From the NCBI GenBank assembly GCA_937927985.1, contig CALFWH010000069.1, positions 1 to 5,157 on the forward strand: a DNA stretch of 5,157 nucleotides. Direction: 5' to 3'. Positions 1 to 5,157 of this stretch are shown here, piece after piece. The notes beneath the pieces are model-generated. The model was not told where the DNA came from and ran no database searches. It worked only from the letters and a program-made list of their open reading frames with translations. The translations under genes and the position numbers were made by a program. This DNA comes from an uncultured bacterium (GTDB lineage Bacteria > DRYD01). Each line of letters starts with the position of its first letter. Within the stretch, counting starts at the first letter, position 1.

Positions 1-146
1 TTAATACTAGAAAATACAGTGTCAAAGTTATAAACAAATATCTGAAAGCTAAGTAAAAAATACTCATCAAAATTAAAAAATATTCATTAAAAATGACCAT
101 ATTAATAAAAAGGAAATTTTTTTGAAATAATATAAACTAAAATATA
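1..146. other. AT-rich intergenic region upstream of the zinc-ribbon gene
   Basis: No gene can be supported here. One forward frame stays open from the left edge to a TAA at 54-56 (17 codons, Lys-rich). It could be the tail of an upstream gene, but in sequence this AT-rich such a stretch is expected by chance. The region holds an imperfect 20-base tandem repeat (55-94), an AAGGAAA purine run at 110-116 and a T7 run at 117-123. There is no GC-rich hairpin that would be a terminator, and no promoter pair with good spacing to the gene at 147. I see no S-box, SAM-II or SAH riboswitch core. Confidence 0.6.
55..94. repeat. Imperfect 20-base direct tandem repeat, two copies
   Basis: Bases 55-74 and 75-94 match at 17 of 20 positions; the mismatches are 63/83, 68/88 and 73/93. 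Each unit is an A6 run followed by TAYTCATYAAAAWT. The 20-base period is about two helical turns and the A-tracts are in phase, so bent DNA or a repeated protein site is conceivable. Low-complexity AT-rich sequence is the simpler explanation. Confidence 0.5.
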
Positions 147-1034
147 ATGAAGTGTATTCACTGTGATAATTTTGTACCTGAAAAGTTAGAATTTTGTCCC
201 TTTTGTGGTAATAAATTAGAAAACAAATCATTAGAGAACAAATCAGAAGATGAATCAAATACCCAACTAAATACCGATTCAAATGTAGAAGAAAATGTAC
301 AAATTAGTAAAAATAAAAAATCTTATTGGTATGAATTTTCTGTTGAATTTATAAAAAATAATACCAAAGACATAATAATAATTAGTTTAATGAATAATCC
401 AATTGCATTTATACTTTCTTTAGGTTTAGTTTCTTTTTGGTATAATGCTTATTTATACCAATTTGCTATTGCTTATGAAAAAAACGAAAAAGTAATAAAT
501 TTTAATTACAAGAATACTTTCATGCCCGGAGTTAAATTATCCTTAGTTTCATTTTTAAACTTTACTCCTTTTTTAATCATAATATTGATAATAACTGCAA
601 TATTCATTTTTATAAGCTATAATTTAAACAGAGATCCAATCTACATTATATTTTGGACTATAAGTTATATAACGTTATTATCAGCAATAATCATATCCTC
701 ACTTTTTGGAATAATTTTAAGAAATTTAACTATAATAGAATTGCTAAATTATCCTTATCAAGAATGGTTAAATTTTAAACATTCAAAGAACCTGGAGATA
801 TTTGTTAAAGTATATAAGCTTTTTTTTAAAAATATTAAATTAGTTATAGTAGTTTTCATCTTATTCTTAATAATCTGGTATGGAGTTTTAAGTGTAGTTA
901 ATATTCTTTGTTATTGCACCTGTGGTTTAATAATGATACTATATATTTTACCTTTTTTAGTATTAGATATATTGTTTTTAGGTTACTTGTTAGATGAATT
1001 TAAAAAAAATGAGCTTAATAAAAAAGGTAATTGA
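147..1034 (+). CDS. Zinc-ribbon polytopic membrane protein of unknown function
   Basis: A 295-residue protein that I do not recognise as a named family. Residues 1-21 form a compact zinc ribbon with Cys3, Cys6, Cys17 and Cys20 (CxxC-x10-CxxC), the usual way such ribbons begin bacterial and archaeal membrane proteins. Residues about 22-60 are a polar Asn/Glu/Lys/Ser linker containing a tandem pentapeptide, LENKS twice. From about 80 onward the chain is strongly hydrophobic, with likely membrane segments near 85-108, 131-158, 165-191, 231-253 and 257-283, and a short Lys-rich tail. A CYCTCG cysteine cluster (255-260) lies between the last two segments. The layout resembles ribbon-bearing multi-pass proteins such as the DUF4013 type, but that is a guess. 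ATG 147 is the first possible start after an in-frame TAA at 138-140, and it puts the first Cys at residue 3, as expected. No Shine-Dalgarno sequence lies at normal distance. A functional link to the downstream methyl-cycle genes is not evident. Confidence 0.85.
   Translation: MKCIHCDNFVPEKLEFCPFCGNKLENKSLENKSEDESNTQLNTDSNVEENVQISKNKKSYWYEFSVEFIKNNTKDIIIISLMNNPIAFILSLGLVSFWYNAYLYQFAIAYEKNEKVINFNYKNTFMPGVKLSLVSFLNFTPFLIIILIITAIFIFISYNLNRDPIYIIFWTISYITLLSAIIISSLFGIILRNLTIIELLNYPYQEWLNFKHSKNLEIFVKVYKLFFKNIKLVIVVFILFLIIWYGVLSVVNILCYCTCGLIMILYILPFLVLDILFLGYLLDEFKKNELNKKGN
216..245 (+). repeat. 15-base in-frame tandem duplication in the linker
   Basis: Bases 216-230 and 231-245 are identical except for one GAA/GAG difference, and each encodes Leu-Glu-Asn-Lys-Ser. 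The copies sit in the polar linker between the zinc ribbon and the first membrane segment. The near-identity at DNA level points to a fairly recent slippage duplication in a length-tolerant spacer. Confidence 0.8.
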
Positions 1035-1060
1035 GATTTAATGTTTAATTTAATGATAAA
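1031..1060 (+). promoter_or_regulatory. Weak candidate sigma-70-type promoter before ahcY
   Basis: TTGAGA at 1031-1036 matches 5 of 6 positions of the -35 consensus. GATAAA at 1055-1060 matches 4 of 6 of the -10 consensus, with an 18-base spacer. The -35 overlaps the TGA stop of the preceding gene. Transcription would begin near 1067, leaving a leader of about 18 bases with the ribosome site inside it. Such matches are common in AT-rich DNA, so this is only a candidate for a separate ahcY-metK-glyS transcript. Confidence 0.25.
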
Positions 1061-1073
1061 AAAACATATATAT

Positions 1074-1078
1074 GAGGT
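1074..1078 (+). promoter_or_regulatory. Shine-Dalgarno site of ahcY
   Basis: GAGGT lies 6 bases before ATG 1085 and fixes that start. The protein then begins with MDRVD, in line with the short N-terminus of this enzyme form. Confidence 0.75.
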
Positions 1079-1084
1079 AAAAAT

Positions 1085-2329
1085 ATGGATAGAGTAGATA
1101 TAATAGAAAAAGGTAAGTTATTGATAGATTGGGCTTCTAAAGAGATGCCTGTTTTAAAGATAATAAGAGATAGTTTTATTAATACTAAACCTCTTGCAGG
1201 ACTTAAAATAGGAGCATGTTTACATATAACTTCTGAAACTGCAAATCTAGTTTTACTTCTTAGAGATGCAGGAGCTAAAGTATTTCTAACAGCCTCTAAT
1301 CCTCTATCCACCAATGATGAAATTGTTACCTATTTAAAAAATTATGAATCAATAGAAGTAAATTCCAAACAAGGAGAAACAACCCAAGAATATTATGAAA
1401 ACATAAAAAGGGTTATTGAAAATCAACCAGATTTAATAATAGATGATGGAGGAGATCTTATATCAACTATATGCACTGAATATAAAACTATAGCTTCCAA
1501 AGTAATAGGGGGTTGTGAAGAAACAACTACAGGAGTAATAAGAATAAATAATCTATATAAACAAGGTAAGCTTTTATTCCCAGTGATAGCAGTCAATAAT
1601 GCCAGAACTAAACACATGTTTGATAATAGATATGGTACTGGTCAAAGCACCATAGATGGTATTTTGAGAGCAACTAATGTACTATTAGCAGGTAAAACTT
1701 GTGTAGTAGCAGGATATGGATGGTGTGGCAAAGGAGTAGCCCAAAAACTAAAAGCAATGGGTTCCAAAGTAATAGTAACTGAAGTAGATCCAATAAAAGC
1801 TTTAGAAGCAGTAATGGATGGTTTTGAAGTTAAAACAATGGAAGAAGCAAGCTCAATAGCAGATATCTTTATAACAGTTACAGGTAATATAAAAGTTATA
1901 ACCGACAAGCACTTAAAAAAAATGAAAGATGGAGCAATATTAGCCAATTCAGGACATTTTAATGTAGAAATAGATGTAGACTACCTAGAAAAGACTAAAA
2001 TTTCAAAAAGAAAAATAAGAGAAAACTTAGAAGAATACATAATGCCAGACGGAAAACACTTTTATTTAATAGCCGAAGGAAGATTAGCTAACTTGGTAGC
2101 AGCAGAAGGTCACCCAGCAACAGTAATGGATATGAGTTTTGCTAATCAAGCTTTATGCTTAGAATTTTTTGCAAAAAATAAATCAAAACTTAAGCCTGGA
2201 GTTTACGATGTACTCACAGAAATAGATAAAAAAGTAGCTTACTATAAATTATCATCAATGAAGATAAAAATAGATGAATTAACAGAAGAGCAACAAAAAT
2301 ACCTAGAAAGTTGGAATTTAGGTACTTAA
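1085..2329 (+). CDS. ahcY: Adenosylhomocysteinase (S-adenosyl-L-homocysteine hydrolase), short form
   Basis: A 414-residue cytoplasmic NAD-dependent enzyme that reversibly splits S-adenosylhomocysteine into adenosine and homocysteine, removing the inhibitory product of SAM-dependent methylation. Visible motifs: CLHIT with His47, and Thr49 and Glu51 at the adenine pocket; NPLSTND (72-78); DDGGD (120-124); EETTTG (145-150); Lys176, Asp180 and Asn181 in TKHMFDN, matching the human catalytic Lys186/Asp190/Asn191; the NAD-binding loop GYGWCGKG (210-217), followed by Glu233 for the ribose; GHF (290-292); AEGRLANL (330-337) and GHP (342-344). It lacks the C-terminal extension with Lys and Tyr that caps the neighbouring subunit's NAD in the human enzyme and ends soon after the ELTEEQQKYL segment. 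WCG in the NAD loop and the short tail are features I recall from Thermotoga and archaeal members. Some short-form relatives act on S-inosylhomocysteine instead, so the exact substrate is inferred. metK follows by 34 bases, giving two steps of the same cycle, probably co-transcribed. Confidence 0.95.
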   Translation: MDRVDIIEKGKLLIDWASKEMPVLKIIRDSFINTKPLAGLKIGACLHITSETANLVLLLRDAGAKVFLTASNPLSTNDEIVTYLKNYESIEVNSKQGETTQEYYENIKRVIENQPDLIIDDGGDLISTICTEYKTIASKVIGGCEETTTGVIRINNLYKQGKLLFPVIAVNNARTKHMFDNRYGTGQSTIDGILRATNVLLAGKTCVVAGYGWCGKGVAQKLKAMGSKVIVTEVDPIKALEAVMDGFEVKTMEEASSIADIFITVTGNIKVITDKHLKKMKDGAILANSGHFNVEIDVDYLEKTKISKRKIRENLEEYIMPDGKHFYLIAEGRLANLVAAEGHPATVMDMSFANQALCLEFFAKNKSKLKPGVYDVLTEIDKKVAYYKLSSMKIKIDELTEEQQKYLESWNLGT

Positions 2330-2348
2330 ATTGAACTTAAATAAGTAG

Positions 2349-2355
2349 AAAGGAG
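2349..2355 (+). promoter_or_regulatory. Strong Shine-Dalgarno site of metK
   Basis: AAAGGAG lies 8 bases before ATG 2364. It is the best ribosome site in the window and settles the metK start. The 34-base gap after ahcY leaves no room for a SAM riboswitch or a terminator. Confidence 0.85.
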
Positions 2356-2363
2356 AAAGAAAA

Positions 2364-3596
2364 ATGAAAAATTATCTCTTTACTTCAGAATCAGTAACAG
2401 AAGGACATCCAGATAAATTAGCAGATAAAATATCAGATGCAATTTTAGATTCCTATCTAAAAGAAGATAGAAATAAAAATCTTAAACTAAAAGAATTCTC
2501 AAAAGTAGCAGTTGAAACAATTGTTTTTACAGGAGGATGTTTATTAGTAGGTCAAATAACTTCTAAATCCTTTGTTAACATTCCTCAAATAGTAAGGAAT
2601 ACAATAAGAGATATAGGTTACAATTTAGAATGGGGTTATGATCCTGAATATATAGCAGTAATAACTTCAATAGATCCCCAATCTCCAGATATAGCTATGG
2701 GCGTAAATAATCCTATTGATAGCGAAAATGAGGAAGATTTAGGAGCAGGAGATCAAGGAATAATGTTCGGTTTTGCTACAAATGAAACAAAATGTGCCAT
2801 GCCTACACCAATACTATTAGCTCATAGATTAGCACAAAACCTAACCTATGAAAGGAAAAATAAAATTTTAGATTATTTAGGTCCAGATGGAAAAACCCAA
2901 GTCACAATCTATTATGAAAACTCTAAACCTAAATATATAAAAGATATAGTAGTGTCTACACAACATAAAGATAACGTTTCTTCAGAAAAAATAAAAAAAG
3001 ATATAACAGAATATGTTATTATTCCTACAGTAAAAGAATTCATTGAGTTTAACGAGCTAAATCCAGATTTTTATAATGAAAAAATTACAACCATACACAT
3101 TAATCCAACTGGCAGATTTGTAATAGGAGGTCCAAGAGCAGACAGTGGTTTAACAGGAAGAAAGGTAATTGTAGATACTTATGGTGGTTTTTCACATGGG
3201 GGAGGATCTTTCTCAGGTAAAGATCCTACTAAAGTAGACCGCTCAGCTACCTATATGGCAAGATATATCGCTAAAAATTTAGTAATATCAGGAATAGCAG
3301 ACAAAGTAGAAGTTCAGTTAGCTTATGTAATAGGAGAAAAAAAACCAGTATCAGTTTATATAAATACTTTTAATACTGGTAAAATAGACGATTCTATTAT
3401 AGCTAAATTAGTAGAAGAAATATTTGATTTAACTCCTACAGGAATTATTAAAAAATTTGACCTTTTCAATATAGAATATTATAATTTGGCAGCTTATGGA
3501 CATTTTGGAAGAGATGATATAAAATTACCTTGGGAAAAAACAGATTTAGCAGAGAAAATTAAAGAGAAAGTAAATATTAAAACAAAAAACGCTTAG
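2364..3596 (+). CDS. metK: Methionine adenosyltransferase (S-adenosylmethionine synthetase)
   Basis: A 410-residue cytoplasmic enzyme that makes S-adenosylmethionine from L-methionine and ATP, releasing phosphate and pyrophosphate; it normally works as a tetramer with Mg2+ and K+. Family signatures are clear: FTSESVTEGHPDK (6-18) with His15 and Asp17; the first signature GAGDQGIMFGFA (127-138); Lys177 in the DGKTQVT segment; GLTGRK (262-267) with Arg266 and Lys267; DTYGG (271-275); the second signature GGGSFSGKDPTKVDRS (279-294) with Lys286, Lys290 and Asp292; and the C-terminal YGHFGR (378-383). All residues I know to be catalytic are present. Differences from common bacterial sequences are about 8 extra Lys-rich residues near 36-46, GQIT instead of GEIT (Gln64), and PRAD where PxGD is usual (Ala259). 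The length is slightly above the usual bacterial size of about 380-400. It sits between ahcY and glyS with minimal spacing and ends in tandem stops TAG-TAA. No SAM riboswitch precedes it. Confidence 0.97.
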   Translation: MKNYLFTSESVTEGHPDKLADKISDAILDSYLKEDRNKNLKLKEFSKVAVETIVFTGGCLLVGQITSKSFVNIPQIVRNTIRDIGYNLEWGYDPEYIAVITSIDPQSPDIAMGVNNPIDSENEEDLGAGDQGIMFGFATNETKCAMPTPILLAHRLAQNLTYERKNKILDYLGPDGKTQVTIYYENSKPKYIKDIVVSTQHKDNVSSEKIKKDITEYVIIPTVKEFIEFNELNPDFYNEKITTIHINPTGRFVIGGPRADSGLTGRKVIVDTYGGFSHGGGSFSGKDPTKVDRSATYMARYIAKNLVISGIADKVEVQLAYVIGEKKPVSVYINTFNTGKIDDSIIAKLVEEIFDLTPTGIIKKFDLFNIEYYNLAAYGHFGRDDIKLPWEKTDLAEKIKEKVNIKTKNA

Positions 3597-3601
3597 TAAT
3601 G
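3594..3601 (+). other. metK-glyS junction: tandem stops and TAATG overlap
   Basis: The metK stop TAG (3594-3596) is followed in frame by TAA (3597-3599), whose last base is the A of the glyS ATG (3599-3601). No Shine-Dalgarno sequence is visible at a normal distance; the nearest purine-rich run, near 3560-3570, is about 30 bases away. The arrangement suggests that ribosomes ending metK re-initiate on glyS. Confidence 0.7.
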
Positions 3602-5157
3602 AAGAACTTATTAATAGAGATAGGAGTAGAAGATTTACCTGCTTCAAAATGTAAAGATATTTTAATACAACTAAAAGAAAATCTACCCAGAATCCTAAAA
3701 GAATATAGACTAGAGTATAAAAGTATAGATTATTATTTAACGCTAAGGAGAATAGCTTTTAAAATAAACAATATAAGTGAATATCAGATAGGAGAAAAAA
3801 TAGAGAAAAGAGGGCCACCAGTTAGCCTAGCTTTTGATAATTCAGGTAATCCTACAGTACAACTAATAGGTTTCCTTAAAAATAATAATGCTTCACTACA
3901 AGATATACAAGTAAAAAAAATTCAAGATAAAGAATATGTCTTTATACTAATTGAAAAAGAATCCAAGAATATAAGAGAAGTAATACAAGAGATGATAATT
4001 AAAATTATCAAAAGCTTTCGTTTCGAAAAAACAATGTACTGGATATCTAAGGATTTCACATTCATTAGACCAATAAGGTGGATCGCTTGCTTACTAGATA
4101 ATGATCCAATAGAAATAGAATATTACAAAACAGAAAAATTCTCTTATAAATCTTCAAATTACACTATAGGTCATAGAATATTTAATCCTAAAAAAATAAG
4201 GATAAAATCTGCAGACTCTTACACAGAATTACTAAGAGAATCAATGGTTATTCCAGAACCCAAAATAAGAGAAAATTTAATAAAAGATAGTATATCAAAA
4301 GTAGAATTAGAAACAGGATTAAAAACCAAAATATCTGACAATTTTATAGAAGAATTAGTATACATGTATGAATATCCAGTAGCATTTTTATCAGAATATG
4401 ATGAAAATTACAAAAGTTTACCACCAGAGATAATTATTACAGTACTTCAAAAACAACAAAGATTCATACCTTTACACGAAAATGATATTTTATCAAATAA
4501 ATTCTTAGTTTTTAAAGAGGGAGAAGTTACAGATATTGAAGTTAACAAATACAATTATAAAAAAGTTGTAGAAGCAAGATTAGAAGATGCAATTCATTTA
4601 TATAGAGAAGATAGAAAAGTTCTATTAGCAAGTAGAATACCAAAATTAAAAGAAATATTGTATCACGAAAAATTAGGAAGTTTATATGATAAGACAATAA
4701 GAGTAAAAGCAATAACAGAATATATTTGTCAGTTATTAAATGTGGATTCACAGATATTAGATTTTGCTCTAAAGGCAGCTACTTTATGTAAAGCTGATAG
4801 AACAACTAAAATAGTTTTCGAATATCCTAATTTACAAGGAATTATAGGTAGATATTTAGCTATAGAACAAGGAGAAAATGAAATAGTAGCAAATGCAATC
4901 TATGAACACTATTTACCTGAAACACCCGAAGATAAAAGATATCCTTCTCGTTATGAAGGAATAATTTTAGCCATAGCAGACAGAATAGATACAATAGTTT
5001 CTCTTATAGCAGTAGGTAATCAAATAAAAGGATCCACAGACATACTAGGATTAAGAAGAACATTATCAACCTTAACCAACATATTACACAACTTTAAAAT
5101 ACCATTAAATCTAGAAGAATTAATAAGTTTTAGCTATTCAATTCTAGAAGATAAAAA
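3599..5157 (+). CDS. glyS: Glycyl-tRNA synthetase beta subunit, 3' end cut by window edge
   Basis: The reading frame is open for 519 codons and runs off the right edge. Beta chains are usually near 690 residues, so roughly 170 residues, including the anticodon-binding C-terminal domain, lie outside. With the catalytic alpha chain (GlyQ) the beta chain binds tRNA-Gly and supports its charging in the cytoplasm. Recognisable landmarks: NLLIEIGVEDLPA at the N-terminus; KRGPP with AFDNSGNPT (70-86); FIRPIRW (155-161); GHR (191-193); YEYPVAFL (257-264); LPPEIIIT (274-281); EARLEDAIHLYREDRK (325-340); YHEKLGSLYDK (355-365); YPNLQGIIGRY (409-419); AIYEHYLP (433-440); AIADRIDT (458-465); and GSTDILGLRR (478-487). 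Several usually fixed positions differ: TLRR for TPRR (Leu49), QKQQRF for KEHQRY/KEHQKY (284-289) and KADR for KADL (398-401). glyQ, which usually lies directly upstream, is absent here; metK takes its place. The ATG at 3599 overlaps the tandem stop of metK. Confidence 0.93.
   Translation, partial: MKNLLIEIGVEDLPASKCKDILIQLKENLPRILKEYRLEYKSIDYYLTLRRIAFKINNISEYQIGEKIEKRGPPVSLAFDNSGNPTVQLIGFLKNNNASLQDIQVKKIQDKEYVFILIEKESKNIREVIQEMIIKIIKSFRFEKTMYWISKDFTFIRPIRWIACLLDNDPIEIEYYKTEKFSYKSSNYTIGHRIFNPKKIRIKSADSYTELLRESMVIPEPKIRENLIKDSISKVELETGLKTKISDNFIEELVYMYEYPVAFLSEYDENYKSLPPEIIITVLQKQQRFIPLHENDILSNKFLVFKEGEVTDIEVNKYNYKKVVEARLEDAIHLYREDRKVLLASRIPKLKEILYHEKLGSLYDKTIRVKAITEYICQLLNVDSQILDFALKAATLCKADRTTKIVFEYPNLQGIIGRYLAIEQGENEIVANAIYEHYLPETPEDKRYPSRYEGIILAIADRIDTIVSLIAVGNQIKGSTDILGLRRTLSTLTNILHNFKIPLNLEELISFSYSILEDK

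Overview
The window is a gene-dense, one-strand stretch of a very AT-rich bacterial chromosome (two lines counted by eye gave 25% and 28% G+C). All four genes run on the + strand. The standard genetic code fits: no in-frame TGA is needed and Trp is TGG. The enzymes are of bacterial type. A GlyS beta chain implies the two-subunit bacterial glycyl-tRNA synthetase, and the adenosylhomocysteinase is the short form that lacks the C-terminal tail of the human enzyme, as I recall from Thermotoga and archaea. Together this suggests a low-GC, probably anaerobic bacterium (a Clostridia/Halanaerobia-like, Thermotogota or Atribacterota lineage). I cannot place it more precisely from the sequence alone.

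Layout: 1-146 is AT-rich non-coding sequence with a small imperfect tandem repeat. 147-1034 encodes an unrecognised membrane protein with an N-terminal four-cysteine zinc ribbon, a polar linker and about five hydrophobic segments. After a 50-base gap comes ahcY (1085-2329), then after 34 bases metK (2364-3596), then after 2 bases glyS (from 3599), which is cut by the window edge after 519 codons.

ahcY and metK form the core of the activated-methyl cycle. MetK makes S-adenosylmethionine from methionine and ATP. Methyltransferases turn it into S-adenosylhomocysteine, which AhcY splits into adenosine and homocysteine. glyS is joined to metK by a TAATG stop/start overlap with no visible Shine-Dalgarno sequence, so it is probably made by translational coupling. 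The tight spacing suggests that ahcY-metK-glyS is one transcript. The ribbon/membrane gene may or may not belong to it; a weak promoter-like pair overlaps its stop codon.

The window is mostly ordinary housekeeping sequence. The points worth a second look are glyS sitting behind metK without glyQ, several changes at normally conserved GlyS positions, the substrate of the short AhcY, and the architecture and unusual start of the ribbon/membrane gene. I found no convincing evidence of a new multi-gene system, mobile element, CRISPR array or RNA gene.
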